DNA of 64,000 bases from Caulobacter sp. Root343 (GCF_001425745.1 NZ_LMDF01000006.1:1-64000); one strand, 5' to 3'. Positions 35,183 through 44,684 are shown, counted from the first letter of the stretch. A program made the numbers and translations. The notes: a model not told the origin generated them from the letters alone.

Positions 35183-36288
35183 TCGAGCAGGCTGGGCGGC
35201 CCGGCCAGCGAGCCGTCGGCGTTGAACATTTCGGCGAGCTTGTCGCGCGAGGCCTGCAGCGCGACCATCTTGTCATAGACCGCCGGGGTCCAGCCGGCGG
35301 CTTCGCGCTCCTCGGCGGTCATGCCGGCATAGCGGGTGATCATCGCCTTGCCGAAGCCGCCCTCGTCGTCGTCGGTCGATTGAAAGCTGGCCTTGATCGC
35401 GGTGCTGTCACGAGACCGGATCTCGGCCTTGGCCTGGCTGATCTCGTGGGCCGAAAACTGCTCGTCCTTGTTCAGGGCGATGGCCGACAGCGAACGGTCG
35501 TCGAAGCGGCGGAAGTCGATCTCGCCGCTGTCGGGGTCCTTGGCCGCCTCGGGCGCGAAGGCCAGAGAATACTGCTTGTCCAGGGCCGTGCGGACATCGC
35601 TCGCCACCTTGCCGAAGTCGCGGGTCTTGGCTCCGGCCACGGCGCTGCCGGTCTCGGTCATGTAGGCCGCGACGGTGTCATCCTCGATACCAGCGGGCGC
35701 TAGACCCGGGCGGGCGATGGCCTGCTTGCGGCCTTCGACCAGGGCGTCGTGCTCCTGGCTCCAGGCGGCGGAGGCCTTCTCCTCGGGACCGGCGGCCTCG
35801 GACTGGTCGAGAGCGGCCTGGTAGAGGCTGGCATAGTCGCCGGTCAGCCGCGCCTGGGCGGCGGGGCCGGCCAAGGCCGCGTCGTGCTGGCTCTTCAGGG
35901 CCAGGGCCGCCACGACCTGCTGGTCCAGCGGGAACTGGCCACCCTTGTTGCTGGCCACCGCGTGGAGGGTCCGGCGGTCGAGGCCGGAGAGGTCGATGGT
36001 CGCGTCGCCGTCCTTGAGCGCGCTGGACGCCTTGGCCGCCTTCAGTTGCGCGCCGATCTGGGCGCGGGCCTCGGCGACGACGGTCTCGATCGTGCGGGAG
36101 TCGGTCTGGGCCTTCAGCGCCGCCTGCGCGGCGGCCGACAGGGTGACGTTAACCGCCGGGGTGTTGATCGTCGGGCTCTGGTCGCGCGGCTGGCCGTAGC
36201 CGGTCGCCTGGTTGGCGCGCTGCGTCGCCGTCTGCCCGGCGGTCAGGCCGGGGGCGTAGGTCGACGAATACGGGTTGATCGTCGTCAT
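35173..36288 (-). CDS. Uncharacterised protein with an internal duplicated module
   Basis: No family is recognised for this 371-residue, alanine-rich soluble protein without signal peptide. It contains two related modules: residues about 66-119 (IDLSGLDRRTLHAVASNKGGQF core) and about 224-278 (IDFRRFDDRSLSAIALNKDEQF core), each followed by a helical stretch with further weak similarity (about 120-190 and 279-345). The first 50 residues are Ser/Thr/Pro/Gln-rich and look disordered. No neighbour suggests a role; upstream is a TetR gene on the same strand, and downstream the convergent fucD. The coding call is strong because the frame is long, GC3-biased and the duplication is only visible at protein level. 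Confidence 0.75.
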   Translation of the reverse strand: MTTINPYSSTYAPGLTAGQTATQRANQATGYGQPRDQSPTINTPAVNVTLSAAAQAALKAQTDSRTIETVVAEARAQIGAQLKAAKASSALKDGDATIDLSGLDRRTLHAVASNKGGQFPLDQQVVAALALKSQHDAALAGPAAQARLTGDYASLYQAALDQSEAAGPEEKASAAWSQEHDALVEGRKQAIARPGLAPAGIEDDTVAAYMTETGSAVAGAKTRDFGKVASDVRTALDKQYSLAFAPEAAKDPDSGEIDFRRFDDRSLSAIALNKDEQFSAHEISQAKAEIRSRDSTAIKASFQSTDDDEGGFGKAMITRYAGMTAEEREAAGWTPAVYDKMVALQASRDKLAEMFNADGSLAGPPSLLDYL

Positions 36289-36375
36289 GACGCGGGGAAC
36301 TCAAGCGAATCAGACGCTTGAAGATACCAGCGGTCGGCGGGGCGGGGCCAGCCTATGGTTAATAGGTCGCAACCT

Positions 36376-37602
36376 TTACCCCAAAACCCCCGTCAGCAGC
36401 GGCCGGGCGAACAGCTCGGCCGCCTCGTCGCGCTCGAGCCCCGGCACCCAGGCGCCCAGCGACGCCGCCGCGTTCAGCATCGAGTTGATCATGTGGGCGG
36501 CGATGCTGGGGTCGATCGGGCGGATCGAGCCGTCGGCGATCCCGTCCGAGATGATCGAGGCGAAGCGCTGCCAGCCGCGCGCGTAGCCATCGGCCATGTC
36601 GTGGCGCAGGGTGTCGGGCAGGGCCCCCATCGACGAGGCCCGCAGCAGCGGCCCGTGCTCGGACAGCTGGTAGCTGGCCAAGCCCGCGGCGGTCGAGGCC
36701 AACTGCGTCCAGCTGTCGGCGGCGAGGCCGCGAGCGTCCAGCTGCGAGCGGCGGGTGACGGTGAAGGTGCGCTCGAAGCACTCGGCGACCAAGGCGTCCT
36801 TGTCCTCGTGGTGGTGGTAGAACGAGCCCTTGGTCACGTTCAGCGCCGCCGAGATGTCCTCGACCGAGGCCCCGCGATAGCCCCGCTGGTTGATCAGGCG
36901 AGTGGCGGCGACCAGGAAGGTCTCGCGCCACTCCAGCCCCTCGGGCGACAGCGGAGTCGGGTCGGGCAGGGGCAGGGGCGACCAGGTCCGGCCGCCGGCG
37001 GGCAGGCCGTTCAGCAGGATGTCGCCAAGCCGGTCGCGCACTCGGCCATAGTCCTCGATGTCATAGCGGCGCAGCCAGGTGCCCGACCAGAACACCTGCT
37101 CCATCAGCAGATGCGTGCGAGCGTTGCGCTGGCGCTTGTCCAAGTGGGCCAGGGACGGGTCGTCGAAGAAGCTCCGCACCCGGCGGAACAGATCGTTGAA
37201 GGCGCCGACGACGGAACCGCGCAGGGGCTCCTTCAGGGCCTTGATCTCGGTGAAGCTGGTCAGCGGCGTGGCCTCGCCCAGGCGGACGCGGCGGTTCAGG
37301 TCGAGATAGAGGTCCAGGAACTTCAGGATCCGGGCGGCGGGACCGGCCTCGGCGGCGGCCTCCTCGACCATGGCCTCGAAGCGCTCCAGGCCGCGCATGA
37401 AGCAGGCGGCGGCCAAGTCGTCCTTCTTGCGGTAGTAGTAGGTGACGCTGGTGGTGTTCAGCCCGACCTTGGCGGCGACGTCGGCCAGGGTCATGCCGCG
37501 CACGCCCTGGCGGTTCAGGATCGCCGTGGCCGCGGCCAGGATCGTTTCCTTCTTGCGGGCGTAGCGCGCCGTCGCCGCCCCCGCGATCCGACCGTCATCC
37601 AT
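36376..37602 (-). CDS. Tandem (two-headed) TetR/AcrR-family regulator
   Basis: The 408-residue protein is twice the usual TetR length and has two TetR DNA-binding domains: residues about 14-63 (ILAAATAILNRQGVRGMTLADVAAKVGLNT, YYYRKKDDL) and about 224-272 (LVAATRLINQRGYRGASVEDISAALNVTKGS, YHHHEDKDAL). Each is followed by an all-helical ligand domain. A double TetR could bind DNA as a pseudo-dimer or bridge two sites. No target gene is obvious: the next gene upstream (37749) is on the same strand but 146 bp away and belongs to a polysaccharide O-acetylation pair. Known members of this type regulate fatty acid or storage metabolism in some proteobacteria, which is only a hint. Confidence 0.88.
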   Translation of the reverse strand: MDDGRIAGAATARYARKKETILAAATAILNRQGVRGMTLADVAAKVGLNTTSVTYYYRKKDDLAAACFMRGLERFEAMVEEAAAEAGPAARILKFLDLYLDLNRRVRLGEATPLTSFTEIKALKEPLRGSVVGAFNDLFRRVRSFFDDPSLAHLDKRQRNARTHLLMEQVFWSGTWLRRYDIEDYGRVRDRLGDILLNGLPAGGRTWSPLPLPDPTPLSPEGLEWRETFLVAATRLINQRGYRGASVEDISAALNVTKGSFYHHHEDKDALVAECFERTFTVTRRSQLDARGLAADSWTQLASTAAGLASYQLSEHGPLLRASSMGALPDTLRHDMADGYARGWQRFASIISDGIADGSIRPIDPSIAAHMINSMLNAAASLGAWVPGLERDEAAELFARPLLTGVLG

Positions 37603-37748
37603 CGCAATTCCATCCCCAAGTCCCGTCGCCTATCGGCGGTTGCGCCAGTAACTGGACTATCGAGACCAATTTAGGCGCGGGGAGAGCCAATTAAAGGGCG
37701 GCTCCCTCCGTCGAGAGACAATATGCGGGCCTGTAGCGACAGGGGATG

Positions 37749-38933
37749 TCAGGATTGTTTCAGCGCGCCCCGGTTCAAGGCGCGTTCGCGAGCCATCTCG
37801 GCCTCGACCAGGTCCAGGAACTTCCGACCGACCGCGCCGCCGGTCTGGCTCTCGACCTGTTCCAACACCACCACGTCGGCGGCCATCAGATCCCGCAGCA
37901 CGATGTCGGGCGTGGCGGTCAGCGGATAGGCCACGCCGTCACGATATTCCACCGGCGCCAGGGTCAGGTAGCCGTAGTTGCGCGCCCGGCCGACCACCTT
38001 GGCCTGGCTCAGGAACAGGGCCAGCGGATCGAAGAAGCTGTCATTGACCGCGGTCATGGTCAGCCTGCCCGGTCCGAGGGGACGGGCAGTCACCGCCGGG
38101 GCCTTCCAGCCCTTGGGCGGATGGCGCAGGTTCAGAAGGCTGGAAAGGTCACGATCCAGGCCCGACTCGTCGGACGCCTCGGCGAGGTCCCAGGCCAGCG
38201 GTGGCGTCGGAAGACCCTGACGATTCAGCTCGGTGTTGAAGGCCTGGGCGGCCAAGGCCACGCCCAGTTGGTTCCAATGGATGCCGTTGCGGGGGAAGAA
38301 CTCGTAGCCGAGCTTGCCCCGCTGGGTCTCCAGCGTGGCGCGGCCGTCCACCCAGTGGATCCCCGCCATGGCCAGGGCCTGGCGGGCGACAGGATAGACG
38401 CTGTCGCGCCTCGGCGGCGCGCACGGATAGCTGGGCGGTATTTTGTCGAGGAACCAGGTCGTCTTGATCGGGGCCAGGACATAGACGAACCGCTGGCCGC
38501 GCGCCTCGAACCAATCCTGAGCGCGGCGCAGGCGTTGAGCGTAGGCGGGCATGGCCGCGAGATCGACCTTCAACCGCAGGCCGCAGTGGGCCTCGACATA
38601 GCTCTCCTCGAACAGCGCGCCCTTCCGGCCTCGGATGATCGAGCCCGAGGCCATCGAGGACGTGCCGAAGGTGTCCCATTGCCATTGATTGTAGGCCCGC
38701 ACGACCTTGGGACGCAGCGGCAGGGCGGCGGCGGCGCGGGCTTCGGCGGCCGTCTGGTATTCGCCGGTCCACAGTGTCTTCAGCGTCAGCGGGGCCTTGT
38801 CCGGCGGAAGCTGCATGCCGACGAGGCTGGTGTCGGCCGGGCGCGGGCGCAGGGCCGCGGCGCCGCTCACGCCGAGGCCAGCCAGCACGGCCAGGGCCAG
38901 GATCCGAGGTGTCCAGGTGAGAAGGGTCTTCAT
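37749..38933 (-). CDS. AlgJ/AlgX-like SGNH-type O-acetyltransferase partner
   Basis: The 394-residue protein has an N-terminal signal or anchor (TPRILALAVLAGLGVSG). It also has the SGNH-like layout of the AlgJ/AlgX family: a GRKGALFEESYVEAHC segment, FVYVLAPIKTTWFLDKIPP, a catalytic-type GIHWNQLGVALAA block (usually D-x-H-W), and VNDSFFDPLALFL, the region that supplies the active Ser. Members transfer acetyl groups to exopolysaccharides in the periplasm with a membrane MBOAT partner, which is the gene immediately upstream at 9 bp distance. The acceptor polysaccharide is not identified; no glycosyltransferase cluster lies in the window. Confidence 0.83.
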   Translation of the reverse strand: MKTLLTWTPRILALAVLAGLGVSGAAALRPRPADTSLVGMQLPPDKAPLTLKTLWTGEYQTAAEARAAAALPLRPKVVRAYNQWQWDTFGTSSMASGSIIRGRKGALFEESYVEAHCGLRLKVDLAAMPAYAQRLRRAQDWFEARGQRFVYVLAPIKTTWFLDKIPPSYPCAPPRRDSVYPVARQALAMAGIHWVDGRATLETQRGKLGYEFFPRNGIHWNQLGVALAAQAFNTELNRQGLPTPPLAWDLAEASDESGLDRDLSSLLNLRHPPKGWKAPAVTARPLGPGRLTMTAVNDSFFDPLALFLSQAKVVGRARNYGYLTLAPVEYRDGVAYPLTATPDIVLRDLMAADVVVLEQVESQTGGAVGRKFLDLVEAEMARERALNRGALKQS

Positions 38934-38942
38934 CGCCGCGCC

Positions 38943-40331
38943 CTAGAACCGGAAATAAAGGAACGGGTTGAACGTCGTCGTCAGGGCCTTGGCTATGGCC
39001 AGGACGCCCAGGGCGACGATGATCAGCGACGCGGCGGCGCGGGCGGAGGGGATCGTCGCCGCCTTTTCGGTCAAGCTCCGGACCTGGGGTGTGGCGGCGA
39101 TCAGGGCGCCTAGCAGGCCGATGGCCATGGCGGCGGCCTCGTGGCTGCGCACGGCCAGGAACTGACCCTCGAGGCCGGGTCGCGCCATGGCCGACAGCAC
39201 GTCGCCCAGTTGGGTCAGGCCATGGCTGCGGAAGATCGCCCAGCCGATCGCCACCAGCGCCAGGACGCCGGCGACACGCAGAGGCGAGGGCAGCCTCTCG
39301 GTCCACTTCAACCAGCTCTGGCGGTCCAGCACCATGAAGGTCCCGTGCCAGACGCCCCACAGCACGAAGGTCCAGGCCGCGCCGTGCCAGAGGCCCGAGA
39401 GCAGGAAGCAGAGCCACAGGTTCAGGTAGGTTCGCGCCGGCCCCCGCCGATTGCCGCCCAGCGGGATGTAGAGATAGCTGCGGATCCAGGTGGTCAGCGA
39501 GATGTGCCAGCGCTTCCAGAACTCGGTGAAGCTCACCGCGCCGTACGGATGGGAGAAGTTCTCGCGCAGCCGGAAGCCGAAGATCCGCGCCAGACCCAGC
39601 GCCATGTCGGAATAGCCGGCGAAGTCGAAATAGATCTGGACCGTGAAGGCCAGCACCCCGATCCAGGCGCCGGCGAATCCCATCGGGGCGTTGGCCGGAT
39701 CGAAGGCGCGGTCGGCGACCTGGCCGCAGACGTCGGCGATCAGCACCTTCCGGGCCAGGCCCCACAGGAAGCGCAGGCCGCCCCAGGCGCGGTCGTCCCA
39801 GTCGACGCGGCGCTCGCGCAGGGCGTCGTCGATCTCGTGATACTTGATGATCGGCCCGGCCAGGACCTTGGGAAAGAAGAACACGAACAGCAGGTAGTCG
39901 CGCAACGACCTCGCCCGCTGGCTCTCGCCCCGTCGCAGATCCACCAGATAGGTGATCTTCTCGAAGACGATGAACGACACCCCCAGCGGCAGGGCCAGCT
40001 TGAGGTGCGGCAGCGGCCCTGTCAGCGGCTGGACCGTGTCGAGCGCGAAGTCGGCGTACTTGTAGACAAACAGCAGCAGGATGTTGGCGGCCACCCCCAG
40101 GGCCAGCCAGCGTCCGCCCTCGGGGCCAGGTGTGGTCACGCGGGGGGCCACGACGTAGTCCAGCAGCGCCGAGGCCAGCACCACGAAGACCGCGACCGGC
40201 TCGCCCCAGGCGTAGAACAACAGGCTGGCGACCAGCAGTGCGGCGTTCTTCAGGCCCTTGGGCGCGGCGAAATACAGCAGCAGCGCCGGCGGCAGGACGA
40301 AGAACAGGAACAGCGGTGACGAAAAGAGCAT
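38943..40331 (-). CDS. MBOAT-family membrane O-acyltransferase (AlgI-like)
   Basis: ATG 40331 is chosen since it starts the first membrane span (MLFSSPLFLFFVLPPALLLYF). About ten spans follow. Family motifs are visible: YKYADFALD, the GVSFIVFEKITYLVD block, FPKVLAGPIIKYHE, YFDFAGYSDMALGLARIFGF, FWKRWHISLTTWIRSYLYIPLGGNRRG, and LLSGLWHGAAWTFVLWG, whose His is the catalytic residue of MBOAT proteins. It passes acetyl groups across the inner membrane for polysaccharide O-acetylation. It forms a two-gene operon with the SGNH protein at 37749. Confidence 0.94.
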   Translation of the reverse strand: MLFSSPLFLFFVLPPALLLYFAAPKGLKNAALLVASLLFYAWGEPVAVFVVLASALLDYVVAPRVTTPGPEGGRWLALGVAANILLLFVYKYADFALDTVQPLTGPLPHLKLALPLGVSFIVFEKITYLVDLRRGESQRARSLRDYLLFVFFFPKVLAGPIIKYHEIDDALRERRVDWDDRAWGGLRFLWGLARKVLIADVCGQVADRAFDPANAPMGFAGAWIGVLAFTVQIYFDFAGYSDMALGLARIFGFRLRENFSHPYGAVSFTEFWKRWHISLTTWIRSYLYIPLGGNRRGPARTYLNLWLCFLLSGLWHGAAWTFVLWGVWHGTFMVLDRQSWLKWTERLPSPLRVAGVLALVAIGWAIFRSHGLTQLGDVLSAMARPGLEGQFLAVRSHEAAAMAIGLLGALIAATPQVRSLTEKAATIPSARAAASLIIVALGVLAIAKALTTTFNPFLYFRF

Positions 40332-40430
40332 GGTCCCCCTGGGGCGCTGTCGCGGGCGCGCGCCCGAACTCAACCTCGGGCGGAGGGTTAACCGCGCGAC
40401 CGCGCTTTGAACAGGGGCAGGGCGTTCGTC

Positions 40431-42359
40431 CTAAGACGCCTTTCGAGTTCCCGGCCGTTCGCTGGTCAGCGCCGTGGCGATGGCCTGGGCCAGGGCCGTG
40501 GGAGAGAGCGGCTTGGCGATGGCCCCGTCCATGCCGGCTGCCAGGTAGGCGGCCTGCTGGTGGGCCATGGCGTTGGCGGTCATGGCCAGGATCGGGACGG
40601 CGCCGGCCGGACCCTTGAAGGCGCGGATGCGGTGGGTGGCTTCGACCCCGTCCATGCCGGGCATCTGGATGTCCATCAGGATCAGGTCGAAGCCCGCGCG
40701 CGCCGCCGCCACGCCCTGGACACCGTCCTCGGCGGTGGTGATGTGCGCGCCCAAGGCTTCCAGCATGCGGCCAGCGATCAGGCGGTTGGTGGCGTTGTCC
40801 TCGACCAGCAGCACCCGAAGACCGGCGAACAGCGCGGTGTCGGCCTCATCGGCGTGGGCCTCCGGCTCGACGCAGGCGTCGGCCTCGATCTCGAGCCAGA
40901 AGGTCGAGCCCCGGTCCAGCTTGCTCTCGAAGCCGACCTCGCCGCCCATCAGCTCGGCCAGGCGCCGGCAGATGGCCAGGCCCAGGCCCGAGCCGCCGAA
41001 CCGGCGTGTCGTCGAGCCGTCGCCCTGGCGGAAGCGCTCGAACAGCTGCTTGCCGGCCTCCTCGCCGATGCCGACGCCGGTGTCGTCGATCTCGAACCGC
41101 AGCCTGACGCGATCACCGTCGCGCCGGCCAGAGAGCCGCGCGACCACGCCGCCCTCCAGGGTGAACTTGACGGCGTTGCCCAGCAGGTTGAACAGGGCCT
41201 GGCGCAGCCGCAGCGGATCGGTGGCGGCCCAACCCAGGTCCGGTGACGCCTCGACGCGCAGGTACAGGCCCTTGGCCTCAGCCTGAGGACGCAGCATGTC
41301 GACGACGCCGCGCATCAACTCGACCGGGTCGACCGGCTCGGGCATCAGCTCCAGCTTGCCGGCCTCGATCTTCGAGAAGTCGATGATGTCGTTCAGCAGC
41401 TCCGACAGCATCTCGCCGCACCCCAGGGCTTCGTTCAGCAGGCGGCGGCCGTCGTCGGTCAGGTTCTCGTTCTTCAGCAGGTGCAGGACGCCCAGCACCC
41501 CGTTCATCGGCGTGCGGATCTCGTGGCTCATATTGGCCAGGAACTGGCTCTTGGCCTCGGCCGCGCCCAAGGCTGCGTCACGGGCCGCGACCAGCTCGGT
41601 GACGTCCTGGCTGATGCCGATCACGTCCCAGGCGTCGGGGCTGGAGCCGCGCACGCCGCGCCAGGCCGCGTGCATGTGGCTCCAGGCGTCGGTTGCCGGG
41701 TCGAGATAGCGATAATCGATCATCGCGTGCTCGCCGGTGCGCAGGGTGTGGCAGAAGGCCTCCCACACTCGCGCGCGGTCCTCGGCGTGGACCGACATGG
41801 TCATCTCGGACATGGTCATGGTCCGCACCCCGCCCTGCGGCGCGCTGGGGGTGGGGATGTCCTGGTCGAAGACGTAGACGCCCTTGCGCGGATTGAACCG
41901 CCAGACATAAACCCCGGCCGCGCTGCGCAGCAGCTCGTTGGAGCGTTCGGCCTGCTGGCGAGCGATCTCGCGGGTGCGATCCTCGCTGAAGTCCTGGAAG
42001 ACGATCAGCAGGCCGTCGTCTCCGTCGGTTCCGGGGAGCACCTTGGTCTGGGAGCGCACCCACAGCCAGCCGCCGCCCTTGCGGGCCAGCCGATGCTGCG
42101 AGCGCGCCTGGCCGACGCTGCGCAGCGAATCGGAGATCGCGTGGATCACGTCGGTGTCGTGCAGGTGGAAGAAGTCGCGGATCGGGCGGCCCAGGGTGTC
42201 CTCGGGCGTCCAGCCGGTGAGGTCGGTCCAGGCTGGATTGACCCGGATGATCACGTCGTTCCGCAACAGGACGAACATGTCGAGGCTGCTCTGGAAGAAC
42301 CAGTCGGCGGCGGCGGCTTCGATTCTGGAGGCAGCCTCGGAATCCAAGTGCTTGCCCAT
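40431..42359 (-). CDS. Hybrid sensor histidine kinase with two PAS domains and a receiver
   Basis: ATG 42359 has GAGGGAGA upstream. The 642-residue protein is soluble: a first PAS domain (about 25-125, DWFFQSSLDMFVLLRNDVIIRVNPAW, LTGWTPEDTLGRPIRDFF), a second PAS/PAC-like domain (about 145-255), HisKA with FLANMSHEIRTPMNGVLGVL, an HATPase domain (N box NLLGNAVKFT, G boxes DDTGVGIG and GGSGLGLAICRRL), and a C-terminal receiver (LLVEDNATNRLIAGRMLE, LILMDIQMPGMDGVEATH with the phospho-acceptor Asp, and AMTANAM). No Hpt domain or response regulator lies next to it, so the output is elsewhere. The signal is unknown, possibly redox or a small ligand through PAS. Confidence 0.94.
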   Translation of the reverse strand: MGKHLDSEAASRIEAAAADWFFQSSLDMFVLLRNDVIIRVNPAWTDLTGWTPEDTLGRPIRDFFHLHDTDVIHAISDSLRSVGQARSQHRLARKGGGWLWVRSQTKVLPGTDGDDGLLIVFQDFSEDRTREIARQQAERSNELLRSAAGVYVWRFNPRKGVYVFDQDIPTPSAPQGGVRTMTMSEMTMSVHAEDRARVWEAFCHTLRTGEHAMIDYRYLDPATDAWSHMHAAWRGVRGSSPDAWDVIGISQDVTELVAARDAALGAAEAKSQFLANMSHEIRTPMNGVLGVLHLLKNENLTDDGRRLLNEALGCGEMLSELLNDIIDFSKIEAGKLELMPEPVDPVELMRGVVDMLRPQAEAKGLYLRVEASPDLGWAATDPLRLRQALFNLLGNAVKFTLEGGVVARLSGRRDGDRVRLRFEIDDTGVGIGEEAGKQLFERFRQGDGSTTRRFGGSGLGLAICRRLAELMGGEVGFESKLDRGSTFWLEIEADACVEPEAHADEADTALFAGLRVLLVEDNATNRLIAGRMLEALGAHITTAEDGVQGVAAARAGFDLILMDIQMPGMDGVEATHRIRAFKGPAGAVPILAMTANAMAHQQAAYLAAGMDGAIAKPLSPTALAQAIATALTSERPGTRKAS

Positions 42360-42493
42360 CCCGTCTCCCTCGTTTTCAATCGATATGCGCAGGATCGGGT
42401 AAAGTTTACGTTGCGGCAAAAAGCCTCGGCGGGGATTTCGATCCCTGGGTATGCAAGCACGGCCGCAAAAGGTCGCAAGGGGAGGTCAGGACT

Positions 42494-43720
42494 TTGAGCA
42501 CGCCGGAAGCCGTCGGACTGTCGAGCGATCGACTGAAGCGCATCGAGAGCTTCATCAAGGCCAAGTATATCGACACCGGAAAACTGCCCTGCGCGCTCAC
42601 CCAAGTCTGGCGGCGCGGCCAGCTGGCCTACACGTCCGTGCTCGGCAGCGCCGATGTCGAGCGGGGCAAGCCGCTGGCGGCCGACAGCCTGTTCCGCATC
42701 TATTCGATGACCAAGCCGATCACCAGCGTGGCCTTCATGATGCTGGTCGAGGACGGGCTCGTGGCCCTCGACGATCCGGTCCATCGCTTCGTCCCGGCCT
42801 GGCGCGATCTTGGCGTGTTCGCCGGCGGCGTGGCCGGGGCGTTCCAGACCAAGCGCGCGGCCGAGCCGATGCGGGTCCTCGATCTGCTGCGCCACACCTC
42901 GGGTCTCACCTACGGCTTCCAGCAGCGCACCAATGTCGACGCCGCCTATCGCAAGCTGAAGCTGGATGGGGTCGACAGCGAGGGCGGGTTGCGAGGCTTC
43001 GTCGACAGCCTGGGAACCGTGCCGCTGGAGTTCTCGCCGGGCGAGGCCTGGAACTATTCGGTGTCGACCGACGTGCTGGGCTATCTGGTCGAGCTCATTT
43101 CGGGGATGCCGTTCGACGTCTTCCTGAAGACCCGGATCTTCGACCCTCTGAAGATGGTCGACACCGGCTTCTTCGTTCCTGAGGACCAGCGCGAGCGCTT
43201 CACCGCCTGCTACGCCCTGACCCCGTCGGGCAAGGTGGTGCTGCAGGACGATCCCGAGAAGAGCCACTTTCTGACGGATCCCTCGGTGAAGTCCGGCGGT
43301 GGCGGCCTGGTCTCGACGGCCGACGACTACATGCGCTTCTGCCGGATGCTGCTGAACGGCGGTGAGCTGGACGGCGCGCGGCTGCTCAGCCCCAAGACCA
43401 TCAAGCTGATGACCATGAACCACCTGCCCGGCGGCAAAGAGCTGGTGCAGTCGTCCCGCTCGCTGTTCAGCGAGGCGGTGTTCGAGGGCCTGGGCTTCGG
43501 CCTCGGCTTCGCCATGACCATCGACCAGGCCCGGACCAAGAATCTGGGCTCGCTGGGCGAATACTTCTGGGGCGGCATGGCCTCGACGGCGTTCTGGGTC
43601 GATCCGGTCGAGGACCTGGCCGTGGTGTTCCTGACCCAGCTGATGCCATCGAGTTCGTACCCGATCCGGCGCGAGCTGCGGACGCTGGTCTATTCGAGCT
43701 TCACGGAGGCGGCGGGGTAG
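42494..43720 (+). CDS. Serine hydrolase of the beta-lactamase class C / EstB esterase family
   Basis: Translation starts at TTG 42494 with GGAGGT seven bases upstream. The 408-residue protein has the class C signature SMTK (Ser71 to Lys74), the second motif YSV (Tyr188 region, WNYSVSTDVLGYLVE), and a GLGFGLGFAM and FWGGMASTAFWVDP C-terminal part typical of family VIII esterases such as EstB. No signal peptide is seen, so a cytoplasmic esterase or transesterase rather than a resistance beta-lactamase is likely. It stands alone between divergent neighbours; the substrate is unknown. Confidence 0.9.
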   Translation: MSTPEAVGLSSDRLKRIESFIKAKYIDTGKLPCALTQVWRRGQLAYTSVLGSADVERGKPLAADSLFRIYSMTKPITSVAFMMLVEDGLVALDDPVHRFVPAWRDLGVFAGGVAGAFQTKRAAEPMRVLDLLRHTSGLTYGFQQRTNVDAAYRKLKLDGVDSEGGLRGFVDSLGTVPLEFSPGEAWNYSVSTDVLGYLVELISGMPFDVFLKTRIFDPLKMVDTGFFVPEDQRERFTACYALTPSGKVVLQDDPEKSHFLTDPSVKSGGGGLVSTADDYMRFCRMLLNGGELDGARLLSPKTIKLMTMNHLPGGKELVQSSRSLFSEAVFEGLGFGLGFAMTIDQARTKNLGSLGEYFWGGMASTAFWVDPVEDLAVVFLTQLMPSSSYPIRRELRTLVYSSFTEAAG

Positions 43721-43732
43721 GGAGCCCATACC

Positions 43733-44638
43733 CTAAGCCAGCATGTACCTCGGCAGCCCCGCCGCCAGCGCATCGATCGCCGCCCGCACCCGCAGCGGCA
43801 GGTGTGGGGCGCGGGGCCAGATCAGGTGGGTGTCGAAGACCAGCCCGGGGCGATCCTTCAGGACCCGCTCCAGCCGCCCGGCCGCCACGTGGTCGTTGAC
43901 CAGCCAGCATGGCAGCCAGGCCAGGCCCAGGCCCGCGACGGCCGCGTCGGTCAGGGCCTCCAGGTCGTCGAAGCGCACGCGACTGGCGGGGAACAGCTCG
44001 AGATCCGGCCCGCCGTCCACAGGAAAGCGCCAGCTGCGCCGACGGTCGCTGCGGCCGTAGACGAGGCACGCTTGGCCGGCGATGTCGTCCAGGGTCCCGG
44101 GTCGGCCCGCGCGATCCAGATAGGCCGGCGCCGCGCAGACGGTCATCCGCTGACCCGCCACGCGACGGCCCTTCAGGCCGCTGTTGTCCGGCAGGGCGCC
44201 GTTGCGGACGGCCAGGTCGAAGCCGTCCTCGATCAGGTCGGCCGGGCGGTCGCTGAAGGCCATCTCCAGCTCCAGGCCCGAATGGGCGCGGACCAGCTCC
44301 AGCAGGATCGGCGCGACGCAGCGGCGGCCGAAGATCACTGGCGCGGTAACCCTCAGCTTGCCTGACGGCTCGGCGCGTCCCGATTCCAGCGCCGCCTCGC
44401 CGGCCTCAAGCTCGGCCAGGGCGCGGACGCAGCGCTCGTAGAACAGCTGGCCGTCGTTGGTCAGGCTCTGGCTGCGCGTCGAGCGGTGGAACAGGCGAAC
44501 GCCCAGCCGCGCCTCCAGCCGGGCGATGGTCTTGCCGACGGTCGAGCGCGACTGGCCCAGCCGGGCCGCCGCCGCCGCGAAGCCGCCGGCCTCCACCGCC
44601 TCGACGAAAGCGGCCACGCCCGCCAGCCGTTCGCTCAT
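43733..44638 (-). CDS. LysR-family transcriptional regulator
   Basis: The 301-residue protein has the LysR helix-turn-helix (FVEAVEAGGFAAAAARLGQSRSTVGKTIARLEARLGVRLFHR, residues about 10-52) and a type 2 periplasmic-binding-like effector domain (KLRVTAPVIFGRRCVAPIL, DLAVRNGALPD, LAWLPCWLVND). It is of the DsdC/YafC-like subgroup common in proteobacteria. It is divergent from the oxidoreductase at 44762, with the usual LysR target arrangement; the 123-bp gap contains the palindrome CATAGCGCTACTG region. The effector is unknown, possibly an aldehyde or quinone substrate of the enzyme. Confidence 0.93.
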   Translation of the reverse strand: MSERLAGVAAFVEAVEAGGFAAAAARLGQSRSTVGKTIARLEARLGVRLFHRSTRSQSLTNDGQLFYERCVRALAELEAGEAALESGRAEPSGKLRVTAPVIFGRRCVAPILLELVRAHSGLELEMAFSDRPADLIEDGFDLAVRNGALPDNSGLKGRRVAGQRMTVCAAPAYLDRAGRPGTLDDIAGQACLVYGRSDRRRSWRFPVDGGPDLELFPASRVRFDDLEALTDAAVAGLGLAWLPCWLVNDHVAAGRLERVLKDRPGLVFDTHLIWPRAPHLPLRVRAAIDALAAGLPRYMLA

Positions 44639-44684
44639 GATCGCCTCCTATTGGCGACACCATGTCTACAATGATCGGAAAACA

